DNA of 64,000 bases from Azospirillum sp. OGB3 (GCF_014192915.1 NZ_JACHYN010000019.1:35877-99876), one strand, 5' to 3'; positions 45,344 to 54,359 are shown, numbered from the stretch's first letter. Translations and numbers: made by a program. Notes: generated by a model from the sequence alone, not told the origin.

Positions 45344-46362
45344 GCGGCGGCGTGATGGGCGGCCTGATCCCGCCGCCGGTCCTTCTCGGCTTCGGCGTGC
45401 TGATGATCCTGACCGGGGTGGCCGGGCTGCGCTCCTGCGTTCTGCGTGAGCGGCTGTTGGCCCGGCTGGAGCGGCTGCGCGCCGGGACCGCGCCCTCCGC
45501 CCTGCCGGAGGCGGAGCGCCAGAGCCTGCTGAGCCGGGTCGGCGCCTGGCTGGCCCGCACACCGCTGATCGGGTCCGCCGACCGCGAGCGGATGCGCCGG
45601 AGCCTGATCGCCGCCGGCTACAACCAGCCCGGCCACCTCTATTCCCTGCTCGGCATCAAGCTGCTGTGCATCGGCGCCGGAATGGCGCTGGTCCCGGCGG
45701 CGGCGGGCGACCTGCTGCCGTCGCTGATCGGCGCGCCGGGTGCAGCGGCGCAGGTGGTGGCCGGCGCCCTGCTCGGCTGGCGGCTGCCCGATCTGGCGCT
45801 GGGCCGGATGCGCGACCGCCGGCTGGAGGAGGTGCGCAACGGCCTGCCCGACGCGCTCGACCTCTTGGTGATCTGCGGCGAGGCTGGCCTCGGCCTGGAA
45901 GCGGCGGTGGACCGCGTGGCCCGTGAGGTGGCGACCGCCTACCCGGCGTTGAGCGCCGAGCTGTCAGCCACCGCGGCGGAGATGCGCGTGCTGTCCGACC
46001 GCGGCGGCGCGCTCAACAATCTGGCCGCCCGGCTGGACATGGAGGGCGTGCGCGGCATGGCGACGACGCTGATCCAGGCCATGCGCTACGGCACGCCGCT
46101 GGCCCAGGCGCTGCGCGTCCTGGCCGGGGAGATGCGCGCCCAGCGCCTCGCCCGGTTCGAGGAAAAGGCGGCCCGCCTGCCGGTGCTGCTGACCCTGCCC
46201 ATGGTGGTCTTCATCCTGCCCTGCGTCTTCATCGTCGTCGGCGGCCCCGCCATGCTCGACGTCTCGCGCAGCTTCGACAGCGCCGGCACCAGCCAGCAAG
46301 CCCATTCCAGCCAAACCCATTCGAACCCGCCCCACAGCCAGACCAAGGGAGGTCAGCCATGA
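45340..46362 (+). CDS. tadC: Pilus inner-membrane platform protein TadC
   Basis: 340 residues, a second T2SSF protein. The domain lies at about 170-300 (LPDALDLLVICGEAGLGLEAAVDRVA and MRYGTPLAQALRVLAGEMRAQR), flanked by helices. The C-terminal tail is Ser/His/Gln-rich (after FDSAGTSQQ), longer than in many homologues. The start overlaps tadB (ATGA) and the end overlaps tadD (ATGA). Confidence 0.88.
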   Translation: MSGGVMGGLIPPPVLLGFGVLMILTGVAGLRSCVLRERLLARLERLRAGTAPSALPEAERQSLLSRVGAWLARTPLIGSADRERMRRSLIAAGYNQPGHLYSLLGIKLLCIGAGMALVPAAAGDLLPSLIGAPGAAAQVVAGALLGWRLPDLALGRMRDRRLEEVRNGLPDALDLLVICGEAGLGLEAAVDRVAREVATAYPALSAELSATAAEMRVLSDRGGALNNLAARLDMEGVRGMATTLIQAMRYGTPLAQALRVLAGEMRAQRLARFEEKAARLPVLLTLPMVVFILPCVFIVVGGPAMLDVSRSFDSAGTSQQAHSSQTHSNPPHSQTKGGQP

Positions 46363-47348
46363 TCGCCATTCCAGCGTCATCGCATGCGACATCCCCTCTC
46401 CCGTCCCGGGAGAGGGAAGGGGCCCGCGCAACGCGCGGGAAGGGTGAGGGTACCGCCGAGGATGGGTTCGTTGATCCTCGCACGACCCTCACCCGGCGCC
46501 TGTGGCGCCACCCTCTCCCGGGGCGGGAGAGGGGATCGTGGCCGAAGAAGCGCCTTTCCGGTCTGGGCCGCGCCGCGGCCGCTGCCCTCCTGCTGCTGTC
46601 GGTCAGCGCCTGCGCCTCCGCGCCGGGCGGCGGACCGGTGGGGTCGAAGAGCGGCCCGACGGCCAACGCCACGCTGGACGACAAGGCGCGCGTGCAGCTC
46701 CGCCTCGCCCGCGCCGCGCAGGAGGCGGGCAACACCGGCTCCGCCGTGCGTTTCTACCGCGCGGTGCTGGATCAGGCGCCGGGCCATGTCGGCGCCTTGC
46801 TCGGGCTGGGCGAGACCCTGTCGGAGAGCGGGTCCGCCGCCGACGCGGTGGTCGAGCTCCAGAAGGCGGCCGCCGCGGTGCCCGACAATGTGGAGGTGCA
46901 GACGGCGCTGGGCCGCGCGCTGGTCCGCGCCAACCGGCCCGCCGACGCGCTGAACCGCTTCGACGCCCTGCTGCGCCGCAACGACGACGACCTGCGCGCC
47001 CGTCTGAACCGCGGCGTCGCCCTCGACCTCGCCGGGCGGCATACGGAGGCCCAGGGCGAATACCGCCATGTCCTGAAGGCCGAGCCGAACAACGCGGCGG
47101 CCATGGCCAACCTCGGCCTGTCGCTGGCGCTGAACGGCAGCGCGGAGGGCGTGGCGATCCTGGAGGGCCTCGTCCAAGGCGGGGTTGATTCCCCCCGCGT
47201 GCGCCAGAACCTTGCGCTGGCCTACGGGCTGAAGGGCGATCTGGAGGCGGCGGCCCGCGTGGCCCGGCTCGACCTCGACGACGCCAACGTGCGTTCCAAC
47301 CTGGCCTTCTACGAGACGGCGCGCCAGTTCGTCGCCTTCAAACCGTGA
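46359..47348 (+). CDS. tadD: TPR lipoprotein TadD with repeat-derived N-terminal extension
   Basis: 329 residues. From about residue 63 the protein is a usual TadD: lipoprotein signal (KKRLSGLGRAAAAALLLLSVSAC, lipidated Cys at residue 85), then TPR repeats to the C-terminus. Residues about 12-60 are encoded by a palindromic repeat of intergenic type (46391-46536), rich in Arg, Gly and Pro. No in-frame ATG, GTG or TTG occurs between 46359 and the signal peptide, and GGGAGGT stands before 46359, so the extension should be translated. Export as a lipoprotein may be impaired or depend on another start. TadD normally assists secretin assembly. Confidence 0.85.
   Translation: MIAIPASSHATSPLPSREREGARATRGKGEGTAEDGFVDPRTTLTRRLWRHPLPGRERGSWPKKRLSGLGRAAAAALLLLSVSACASAPGGGPVGSKSGPTANATLDDKARVQLRLARAAQEAGNTGSAVRFYRAVLDQAPGHVGALLGLGETLSESGSAADAVVELQKAAAAVPDNVEVQTALGRALVRANRPADALNRFDALLRRNDDDLRARLNRGVALDLAGRHTEAQGEYRHVLKAEPNNAAAMANLGLSLALNGSAEGVAILEGLVQGGVDSPRVRQNLALAYGLKGDLEAAARVARLDLDDANVRSNLAFYETARQFVAFKP
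46391..46536. repeat. Palindromic repeat inside the 5' end of tadD
   Basis: 146 bases bounded by a 12-bp perfect inverted repeat, ATCCCCTCTCCC (46391-46402) and GGGAGAGGGGAT (46525-46536). An inner perfect pair, GGGTGAGGGT (46442-46451) and ACCCTCACCC (46485-46494), strengthens the palindrome. It resembles the intergenic C/G-rich inverted repeats at 16.3, 55.5 and 59.9 kb in style, with a different edge sequence. The tadD frame stays open through it. Confidence 0.8.
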
Positions 47349-47357
47349 GGCGGCCCC

Positions 47358-47933
47358 ATGCGCAGCGACCGCAACAGCCGCCCCCGTCCCTTCCTCCGCC
47401 TCCAGCGTGACCGCCGCGGCCTGACCACGCTGGAACTGGCGATCGTGTCCCCGGCGCTGATCGCGGGGATGATCGCCCTGGCCGAGGTGTCCTACTCGCT
47501 GACCGTGGACGGCCTGCTCAACCACGCCGCCCGCGCCGCCGCCCGCAGCGGCTTCACCGGGGAACTGGCAAGCGGCTTTACCGACCGCCGCGCCCAGGTC
47601 TGCGACACGGTGCGCCGGTTGACCAGCCGGGTGCTCGACCAGAGCCGCCTGTCGGTGCGCAGCCACAGCTACGCTTCCTTCACCACGCTGGGCCAGATCA
47701 ACGGCGGGGTTCCGCCCGCCACCACGCTGACCGACCTGAATTGCGGCTCCACCAACTGGGACGCCAAGCAGACCGGGGCGGCGCTGGGCGGCAGCGGGCA
47801 GGTCGTAGTCTACGCGCTGCGCTACACCCAGCCGGTGCTGACCGGGCTCGGCGCCACCGTGCTGGGCCGGGCGGAGCTGATCCACGAGGCCCGGCTGGCC
47901 GTGCGCAACGAGCCTTTCATGGTGGGGGAGTGA
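47358..47933 (+). CDS. tadE: TadE-like minor pilin
   Basis: 191 residues. The N-terminal RRGLTTLELAIVSPALIAGMIALAEV is the TadE signature: a prepilin-like site (Gly before a Glu-containing hydrophobic helix) and one membrane segment. The periplasmic part is Ser/Thr- and Gly-rich with two Cys. TadE and TadF pseudopilins are processed by TadV and support pilus assembly. It is nine bases after tadD. Confidence 0.85.
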   Translation: MRSDRNSRPRPFLRLQRDRRGLTTLELAIVSPALIAGMIALAEVSYSLTVDGLLNHAARAAARSGFTGELASGFTDRRAQVCDTVRRLTSRVLDQSRLSVRSHSYASFTTLGQINGGVPPATTLTDLNCGSTNWDAKQTGAALGGSGQVVVYALRYTQPVLTGLGATVLGRAELIHEARLAVRNEPFMVGE

Positions 47934-47938
47934 CCGGG

Positions 47939-48538
47939 ATGACGGGACATCATCCATGCCGCCGAAACCCGCTGCGCGACCGCGGCGGCGTCGCGGCCCT
48001 GGAAATGGCGCTGCTGGCGCCGGTCCTTCTGGTTCTGGTCACCGCCACGGTGGACGTGGTGCGCTATGTCAGCATCACTTTGACCCTGAACCGCACCGCC
48101 GCCAACGTCAGCGACATCGCCACCCAGTTCGACAAGCTGCGCGCCGGCATGACGGTTGTGAAAGGGAACGAGGTCGGTGTGCTGTTCCTCGCCGCGACGG
48201 AGGTCGCCCAGCCGCTGGACCTGTTGGCCGGCGGGCAGGTGATCGTCAGCTCGGTCGCCAACATGGGCCAGGGGTCGCGGGTGATGTGGCAGCAGCAGGC
48301 CGGCATCGGCTCGGCCGCCAGCCACCTCGGCGCCGCGGGCGGGGTCGCCAAACTGCCGCCCGGCTTCACCCAGCAGCCCGGCGACAACGCCATCTTCACC
48401 GAGCTGTTCTACCGCTTCACCCCGTATCTGCTGAGCGGACCATGGCTCGGCAACGCCGGGACCTCCACGACGCTCTACGCCAGCGCCGTCTACCAGCCCC
48501 GGCTCGGCACGCTCACCACGCTGGAGACCGGGCCATGA
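47939..48538 (+). CDS. tadF: Second TadE/TadF-like minor pilin
   Basis: 199 residues. It begins with a basic leader and DRGGVAALEMALLAPVLLVLVTATVDVVRYV, the TadE-like hydrophobic motif with the conserved Glu. The periplasmic domain is uncharacterised. ATG at 47939 is chosen because GGGGGAG precedes it by eight bases; an in-frame GTG at 47930 is too close to the same site. It overlaps tadG by four bases. Calling it TadF follows from locus order, not from a distinct motif. Confidence 0.75.
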   Translation: MTGHHPCRRNPLRDRGGVAALEMALLAPVLLVLVTATVDVVRYVSITLTLNRTAANVSDIATQFDKLRAGMTVVKGNEVGVLFLAATEVAQPLDLLAGGQVIVSSVANMGQGSRVMWQQQAGIGSAASHLGAAGGVAKLPPGFTQQPGDNAIFTELFYRFTPYLLSGPWLGNAGTSTTLYASAVYQPRLGTLTTLETGP

Positions 48539-49992
48539 GGACAGCCTTCCTGCCCGCAACCTTGCTGCCCGCCTCCCGCCTGCTCGCCTCCCTGGGAGGG
48601 GTGCGGCGCGACCGCCGGGGGGCCACCGCGCTGATGTTCGCCGCCGCCGCGGTGCCGCTTCTGGGCATGGTCGGGCTGGCGGTGGATTACGGCCGGGCCT
48701 TCCTGGTGCAGTCGCGGCTCCAGACCGCCATCGACGCCGGGGCGCTGGCCGCCGGCAAGATGCTGAACTCCTCGGCGGACGCCCAGAAGGACATCGCCAT
48801 GTTCGTCGCGGCCAACCTGCCGCCGGGCTTCCTCGGCGCGGCCATCGGCACCCCGGCGGTGACCCTGGACCAGACGAACCAGCGCGTCGGCGTCTCCGTC
48901 ACCGCCACCCTGCCGACGACCTTCCTGCGTGTCCTGCGGGTCAACCAGCTCACCATCTCCGTCACCAACCAGGTGCAGCGCGCCAACGCCGGGCTGGAGC
49001 TGGCTCTGGTGCTCGACGTCACCGGCTCCATGGCCACCAACAATCGCATCGGGGAGCTGCGCAGCGCCGCCACCGACCTCGTCAACATCCTGTTCGGACC
49101 GGGCAGCACGCCGCCGAAGAACCTGTGGGTCTCCATCGCCCCCTACGCGGCGGAGGTCAACATCGGCAAGACCCGGACGAGCTGGCTGGCGGCGGGCAGC
49201 TACGACGCCACCAAATGGGCCTCCCAGGGCTGGCGCGGCTGCGTCCTGGCGCGCACCCAGCCGCAGGACCAGACGGACACCCCGCCGGCCTCAGCGCCCT
49301 TCAAGCCCTTCTGGTACCCGAACAACCAGTACAACGGGACCAACAACGACAACCCCTGGACCCCGAACAACATCACCGACGACGGTACCTACCGGCAGAC
49401 CAACGACATGGCCGGGCCGAATCTCGGCTGCCCGCCGCCGGTCATGCCGCTGACCAACGACCGGGCGGCCCTCTTGTCCAAGATCGCCGGGCTGAAGCCG
49501 GTGAACCGCGGCGGCACCATGGCGAACCAGGGGCTTCAGGCCGGCTGGTTCACCCTGTCGCCGAAATGGCGTGGCCTGTGGGGCGGCACGACGCCGAACA
49601 CGCTGCCGCTCGATTACGGGACGCCGGACATGTCCAAGGCGGTCGTCCTGCTGACCGACGGCAACAACGAATGGTACAAGTACAAGCCGCAGGGCGACTA
49701 CACCAGCTACCAGCGCCTCAGCGACGGGCTGCTGGGCACCACCAACACCGCCCAGGTGACCACGGCGATCGACAACCGCATGCTGACGCTGTGCAGCAAC
49801 ATGAAGGCGGCGGGGATCACCCTGTTCACCATCACCGTCGGCGACAGCGCCAGCACCGCCACCCGCAACCTCTACCAAAGCTGCGCCTCGCCCGGCCCGA
49901 ACCACTATTTCGACAGCCCGACGCCGGCGGACCTGCAGGCGGTGTTCCGCACCATCGCCGGCCAGCTCAGCAACCTGCGGATCATTCGCTGA
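48535..49992 (+). CDS. tadG: Pilus protein TadG with von Willebrand A domain
   Basis: 485 residues. The N-terminus has the Tad-like helix (RRGATALMFAAAAVPLLGMVGLAVDYGRAFLVQ). A von Willebrand factor A domain follows (about 155-480) with the metal-site start LDVTGSMA (a DxTGS variant of DxSxS) and LLTDGNNEW. Long Asn/Thr/Pro-rich loops are inserted around residues 255-295. It is predicted to be anchored in the inner membrane with the VWA domain in the periplasm or beyond, and to stabilise the pilus or contact surfaces. It is the last structural gene of the locus. Confidence 0.88.
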   Translation: MRTAFLPATLLPASRLLASLGGVRRDRRGATALMFAAAAVPLLGMVGLAVDYGRAFLVQSRLQTAIDAGALAAGKMLNSSADAQKDIAMFVAANLPPGFLGAAIGTPAVTLDQTNQRVGVSVTATLPTTFLRVLRVNQLTISVTNQVQRANAGLELALVLDVTGSMATNNRIGELRSAATDLVNILFGPGSTPPKNLWVSIAPYAAEVNIGKTRTSWLAAGSYDATKWASQGWRGCVLARTQPQDQTDTPPASAPFKPFWYPNNQYNGTNNDNPWTPNNITDDGTYRQTNDMAGPNLGCPPPVMPLTNDRAALLSKIAGLKPVNRGGTMANQGLQAGWFTLSPKWRGLWGGTTPNTLPLDYGTPDMSKAVVLLTDGNNEWYKYKPQGDYTSYQRLSDGLLGTTNTAQVTTAIDNRMLTLCSNMKAAGITLFTITVGDSASTATRNLYQSCASPGPNHYFDSPTPADLQAVFRTIAGQLSNLRIIR

Positions 49993-50131
49993 AAGGCCGG
50001 TGCTGAACGGCCGGCAGCATGGCCAGGGGCGGTATGGCGGAGACAGCGGTTTATGACCTATTGCGCATTGGTCCACCGCCGCCCGATGGGCTACAGGAAT
50101 CGGGACCGTGCAGACAAGAGGCCCGCCCGTC

Positions 50132-50506
50132 ATGTCCCAGACCTTCCCCCAGACCTTCCATGTGATCGTCGCCGAGGACGACCCGGTCGTCGCGGTCACC
50201 ATTGCCGAGACCCTGGAGGAGCGCGGCTTCCGCGTGACCATCGGGCGCAACGGGTTCGATGCCTTCAAGATCGACCAGAACGATCCCGCCGACATCCTGA
50301 TCACCGACCTGCGCATGCCGCATTTCGACGGCACCAGCCTGATCGCCCGCATGCAGGAGCAGCGCCCCGAGCTGCCCATCCTGGTCACCACCGGCTACAG
50401 CGACAACCTGCCCAAGGAGGAGCCGGGCCAGCTTTCCGTCGTCCATAAGCCCTTCTCCGAGGACAGCATCGTCCGGGCGGTGCAGAGCCTGCTCGGGGTC
50501 GCCTGA
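50132..50506 (+). CDS. Stand-alone response-regulator receiver protein
   Basis: 124 residues, only a CheY-like receiver domain. The acidic pair is in VIVAEDDPVV, the phosphorylated Asp59 in ITDLRMP, the switch Thr in VTTGYS and Lys in VVHKPF. There is no output domain, so it works by protein contact, perhaps on the pilus machine or in a phosphorelay with a hybrid kinase. It is 140 bases after tadG. ATG at 50132 (AGAGG upstream) is preferred over GTG at 50108. A 7-bp hairpin (50512-50518 with 50539-50545) follows. Confidence 0.85.
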   Translation: MSQTFPQTFHVIVAEDDPVVAVTIAETLEERGFRVTIGRNGFDAFKIDQNDPADILITDLRMPHFDGTSLIARMQEQRPELPILVTTGYSDNLPKEEPGQLSVVHKPFSEDSIVRAVQSLLGVA

Positions 50507-50594
50507 TCGGGTCACCGGGCAGCGGAAAAAAACGCCGTCCGGTGAAGTTCCTGCTTGCGCTGCGCCGCCGGGACCCGTATAAGCCGGCCTCCGT

Positions 50595-50670
50595 TCCGGA
50601 TTAGCTCAGTCGGTAGAGCAGCGGACTGTTAATCCGCGTGTCGCTGGTTCGAGTCCAGCATCCGGAGCCA
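50595..50670 (+). tRNA. tRNA-Asn (GTT)
   Basis: A 76-base cloverleaf with acceptor TCCGGAT/ATCCGGA, D-loop AGCTCAGTCGGTAGAG, anticodon GTT in CTGTTAA, T-loop GGTTCGAGTCC and an encoded CCA end. First of three tRNAs in tandem. Confidence 0.97.
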
Positions 50671-50674
50671 TATT

Positions 50675-50751
<77 letters not shown>

Positions 50752-50755
50752 CATT

Positions 50756-50830
50756 GCGGGCGTAGCTCAGGGGTAGAGCACAACCTTGCCAAGGTTGGGG
50801 TCGAGGGTTCGAATCCCTTCGCCCGCTCCA
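50756..50830 (+). tRNA. tRNA-Gly (GCC)
   Basis: A 75-base cloverleaf four bases after tRNA-Asp. Acceptor GCGGGCG/CGCCCGC, anticodon GCC in TTGCCAA, T-loop GGTTCGAATCC, encoded CCA. Confidence 0.97.
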
Positions 50831-50856
50831 GTTTCGGGGCACGACAGTGTCTTTCA

Positions 50857-50884
50857 GGGGCCGCTTGTCCAACAAGCGGCCTCT
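50857..50884 (+). terminator. Terminator after the tRNA-Asn/Asp/Gly block
   Basis: GGCCGCTTGT (50859-50868) and ACAAGCGGCC (50872-50881) form a ten-base-pair stem with a three-base loop, followed by a T/C-rich stretch. Confidence 0.75.
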
Positions 50885-51251
50885 CGTCGTTTCAGGCGTC
50901 GTTTTTGGGCTGACGGCGCTCCGACCGAGCAATCCGGCTCCTCAGGCACGAGGCATGGCGTGGCCCATTCCCCGATCCCTCTACGCTTGGCCCACGCTTG
51001 GCCCACGCTTGGCTTTGAGACCGCCTCCGCCGTTGCAGCGCTTCGCCCGGCAGCCGGACGACGATGCGAACGACGATGGCCGCGCTCATCGAATGATGCC
51101 GCCGCGCCTGGGCACCGACACATGGGAGCCACAGGTCGCTAGTGAGGGAGCGCCTCCGGACTGGCCAGCCTCTCGGACCCGCCGATCGTCCACGGTGCTC
51201 GCAGAAACCTCATCGCCATCGCCCCGGAAACATGAGGGCGGAAAACGGGAA
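50885..51251. other. Non-coding spacer between the two tRNA blocks
   Basis: About 370 bases between the facing terminators. It holds a short tandem repeat: the 11-mer CGCTTGGCCCA at 50984-50994 and 50995-51005, with a partial third copy to 51013. Open frames here overlap tRNAs or lack protein character. No integrase or attachment-site duplication was seen. Confidence 0.5.
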
Positions 51252-51281
51252 AAGCCAGCAACCCGTCAAGGTTGCTGGCTT
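51252..51281 (-). terminator. Terminator after the tRNA-Leu/Ala block
   Basis: AAGCCAGCAACC (51252-51263) and GGTTGCTGGCTT (51270-51281) form a perfect 12-bp stem with a six-base loop. On the minus strand it is followed by TTTTCCCGTTTTC. Confidence 0.85.
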
Positions 51282-51286
51282 CATGA

Positions 51287-51362
<76 letters not shown>

Positions 51363-51392
51363 ACTATAACCTCAGACCAACACAAGAAGTGT

Positions 51393-51479
51393 TGGTGCGC
51401 TTGGAGGGACTCGAACCCCCACGGCCTTTCAGCCACTAGGACCTGAACCTAGCGCGTCTACCAATTCCGCCACAAGCGC
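51393..51479 (-). tRNA. tRNA-Leu (CAG)
   Basis: An 87-base class II tRNA on the minus strand, with acceptor GCGCTTG/CAAGCGC, anticodon CAG in TTCAGGT, a long variable arm (TGGCTGAAAGGCCGT), and encoded CCA. It precedes tRNA-Ala with a 30-base gap in which an eight-base-pair hairpin can form. Confidence 0.96.
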
Positions 51480-51838
51480 GTCGTCTACTCTTGTACCCCG
51501 CGTCTCTTGGGGTGACGCGGGAGCGCTGATATAGCCGTGCCGATGACGGGGCTCAAGCGAAATCGACATCGGGCCGTCACTTTTTTGCGGGGCTCCGGCG
51601 CGGCCGTTTCGCTAGCCACCGCCGCCGATCGTCCCCGGACACCGGCAGCCCGTCCCGCCGTCTCGAACCGGTGAAGCGCGTCGGAAAGCTTGGTTCCAGG
51701 CGTCAGGCGGTCCGGACCCGGCGGAGGGGTGGCGGAGGGGCGGCGGCGAATCAGGGCGGACGCGGGCGGTCCCTGATCGAGCATCAGGTCAAATCAGCCG
51801 CCCCCGGCAACGCCGCGCCGCGCATGGCCGATGCCACC
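51480..51838. other. Intergenic region between tRNA-Leu and the MscS gene
   Basis: About 360 bases. The end near the tRNA contains a CCCGCGTC/GACGCGGG inverted repeat (51497-51504 and 51514-51521), which lies where a tRNA-Leu promoter is expected. The rest is G+C-rich with no gene I can support. The mechanosensitive channel gene ends at the far side. Confidence 0.5.
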
Positions 51839-54181
51839 CTATTCGGCCGCCCCGGCGCGGCGCAGGCGCTCCGCTCCGTCGGTGTTGGCTCCGGTGAGCG
51901 CCTCCATGGCGCCGCGCGCGATGTGCAGCGTCCGCTGCGGCAGCGGGAAGTCGATCCCGAGCTCGATGAAGCGGGCCTTCATGCGCCCGTTGAACTCGCG
52001 CCCGACGGTCCACTGCTGGATGGGCAGGGTCTTGATGCGCGCCTTGATGACCGCCGCGGACTCCCGGAAGGAATCGACCCCCAGCACCTCCAGCGGCGCC
52101 AGGATCAGGGGGGCGAAGCGCGGGTCCTTGCGCAGCCCCTCCCCGATCTCGTGCAGCACGGACACCACCCGGTCGGCGTCCTCGTGATAGGGGATGGCGA
52201 CGTCGAACACGTAGAAGCTGAAGTCCTTCGTCATGTTCGACACGCTGGTGACCGCGCTGAAGGGGATGGTGTGGACCGTTCCGTCGAAATCGCGCAGGCG
52301 GATGGTCCGGATGTTCATCCCTTCCACCAAACCGCCCTTGCCACCGACATTCACCACGTCACCGACCGAGATCGTGTCCTCGAACAGGATGAACAGGCCG
52401 GTGATGACGTCCTTGACCAGGGTCTGCGCGCCGAAGCCGACCGCGAGGCCGACCACGCCGGCGCCGGCCAGCAGCGGCCCGATGTTCAGCCCCAGCTCCG
52501 ACAGGGTGATGAGGGTGACCAGGGTAAGGATCACCACCAGCAGCGCGCTGCGCAGCAGCGGCAGGAGCGTTCGCACGCGGGCGCTGCGCTGGATGGCGCG
52601 CCCGTTGCGGTCCGTCGTCGCCAGATGGCGTTCGATCAGCGCGTTCGTCACCTCCCATACGGCGAGCGCCATGGCGCCGACCAGGAGAAGCGACAGGCCC
52701 GACGCCACGATGCGCAGGCCGATGGCGGTCTGCAGCCAGCCCCAGACATCCAGGCCCCAGGCCTCGAGCACCACCAGACCGGCCGCCAGGGCCACCATGC
52801 CCTGCAACAGCCGGGCGGTGGGCACGACGTAGCGGCGCACCCGCCCCGCCGCCCAGGCGGCATGGCCATGCCGGCGGTTCATCCGCTCGACCAGCGCCGC
52901 CGACGCCCGGACGATCAGCCGTCCGGCCAGCCGCGCGACCCCGGCCACCACCAGGGTCACCGCCGTCGCGCGCACCACGAACAGGAGCCCGCCGCGGATC
53001 TCCAGCGCCCAGATGCCGAACAGGACGATGATATAGAGGATGGCGACGGCGTGCCAGACGTCGGCCACGCGGCGTCCGGCGGCGCGCAGCATCCGCCCCG
53101 CCCCGGCTGTCCGCCGTCCTGGGGGACCCTCCGCCACCGCTTCCGACAGGGGCTGGGCCGCGGCGATCTCGCCGCGCAGCCACCCCGCCACCGCCTCACG
53201 GCTTTGCAGCACCAGCACGGCCAGCATGACCGCGACGGCAAGCCCGACCAGGGTCACCAGCGCGCTGTGGCTTTGCGCCGGAAGGCCGAGCCGCCGGGCC
53301 GCTTCGGCCAGGAACATGCCGTACAGCGTCGTGATGGCGATGGCCCGGCACCAGCGCAGCAGGCGCATGGCCGACTCGTCGCTCATCGGCAGCAGCCGCA
53401 GGTTGGGCGAGCCCGGAGCCAGCAGCGCTCGCACGACCAGCAGGACGAGCTGGACGAAGATGCTGGCGTTCAGGAAGGTCACGCCGAGAACCCGCACCAG
53501 CGGCGGCGGGTCGAACAGCGCCAGCACGCCGAAGCCGGCGGCGGCGAAGGCGACGATGGGAGCCAGATCGAACAAGGCCCGCACCAGGAGCAGCGGCACC
53601 TTGGCGATGGCCGAATGGACGGGCCGCGCCGCCAGCATCTCGCGCGGGCGCCGCAGCGTGCGGATGGCGACCAGCCGGGCCGCCTGCCCGACCACGACCA
53701 CCAGAGCAAGCCCGGCGGCCAGCCAGCCCCAGGCCGCGCGCTGCGCCGGGTCGGCGGCCTGCCGCTCCAGCCAGCGCAGCCCCTGCGGCGCGTTCAGCAG
53801 CACGTCGCCGGCCAGGGCGGCCTCACGCCCCAGCCCATCCAGCCGCTCCGACAGGAGGGAGAGCAGGCGGGTGCCGATGCCTTCCGGCTCGTCGGATTCG
53901 GCGGCGGTCTCCACCTGTTCCAGCGCGCGAAGCTGGCCGATCAGGGTGGCTCGCCGCTCCGGGTCCTCCAGCGTCTGGCGCAGGCGCGCGATCTCCTCCG
54001 GGCTGGGAGCCGCGGCGGCGGGCGCCGTCTGCGCGGGCATCGGGATCTGCGCCGAAGCCGGGGCGGCGACGCTTCCCAGCATGACGATCAGCAGGAGAAG
54101 GGCAAGGACACCACGCGGGGCGCGGCAGCGGGCGGGGGAAATCCGGGGGGCACGCCGGGGGGCATGTTTGTCGGAAGTCAT
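51839..54181 (-). CDS. Large MscS-family mechanosensitive channel
   Basis: 780 residues. A signal-peptide-like helix (GVLALLLLIVMLGSVAAPASA) is followed by a periplasmic helical stretch (about 45-120), eight or more membrane helices, and the C-terminal MscS core. The pore helix is GPLLAGAGVVGLAVGFGAQTLVKDVITGLFILFEDTISVGDVV (about residues 565-610), rich in paired Gly/Ala as in MscS, followed by the beta and alpha/beta cytoplasmic domains. Large MscS homologues with extra helices relieve osmotic shock or sense membrane tension. ATG at 54181 begins the usual signal peptide; the upstream extension lacks family support. Confidence 0.88.
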   Translation of the reverse strand: MTSDKHAPRRAPRISPARCRAPRGVLALLLLIVMLGSVAAPASAQIPMPAQTAPAAAAPSPEEIARLRQTLEDPERRATLIGQLRALEQVETAAESDEPEGIGTRLLSLLSERLDGLGREAALAGDVLLNAPQGLRWLERQAADPAQRAAWGWLAAGLALVVVVGQAARLVAIRTLRRPREMLAARPVHSAIAKVPLLLVRALFDLAPIVAFAAAGFGVLALFDPPPLVRVLGVTFLNASIFVQLVLLVVRALLAPGSPNLRLLPMSDESAMRLLRWCRAIAITTLYGMFLAEAARRLGLPAQSHSALVTLVGLAVAVMLAVLVLQSREAVAGWLRGEIAAAQPLSEAVAEGPPGRRTAGAGRMLRAAGRRVADVWHAVAILYIIVLFGIWALEIRGGLLFVVRATAVTLVVAGVARLAGRLIVRASAALVERMNRRHGHAAWAAGRVRRYVVPTARLLQGMVALAAGLVVLEAWGLDVWGWLQTAIGLRIVASGLSLLLVGAMALAVWEVTNALIERHLATTDRNGRAIQRSARVRTLLPLLRSALLVVILTLVTLITLSELGLNIGPLLAGAGVVGLAVGFGAQTLVKDVITGLFILFEDTISVGDVVNVGGKGGLVEGMNIRTIRLRDFDGTVHTIPFSAVTSVSNMTKDFSFYVFDVAIPYHEDADRVVSVLHEIGEGLRKDPRFAPLILAPLEVLGVDSFRESAAVIKARIKTLPIQQWTVGREFNGRMKARFIELGIDFPLPQRTLHIARGAMEALTGANTDGAERLRRAGAAE

Positions 54182-54343
54182 CGTCCTCTGGCAGCTGTGT
54201 TCACGACGAAATCGATTGGCTTGATCTGGGGACTGACCCCCCATGGGCAACCGCAAAACAGCCCGTTTTGTCCCGCAGCGCAGCAAAACGCGACATTTTG
54301 TCCAGCGGATCGGCCCCATCGGCCGGTTCCCTTGCGCGCCCAT

Positions 54344-54359
54344 CTAATATACTAGTATA
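54344..54359. promoter_or_regulatory. AT-rich palindromic operator before gap
   Basis: CTAATATACTAG (54344-54355) within the perfect palindrome TATACTAGTATA (54348-54359). It lies 90 bases before gap and shares 11 of 12 bases with the site before kdgT. It may be a target of the GntR/FCD regulator encoded at 57382; this is inferred from the shared motif. Confidence 0.6.

Noticed and set aside
50984..51013. Tandem 11-mer CGCTTGGCCCA as a CRISPR-like or phage attachment repeat
   Set aside because: Only two full units with no spacers, and no integrase or duplicated tRNA end nearby; a simple local duplication is the better reading.
54348..54359. TATACTAGTATA before gap read as an ordinary -10 box
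   Set aside because: A -10 role is still possible, but the perfect symmetry and the same 12-mer at three other genes fit an operator better, and no good -35 was seen at 16-19 bases.
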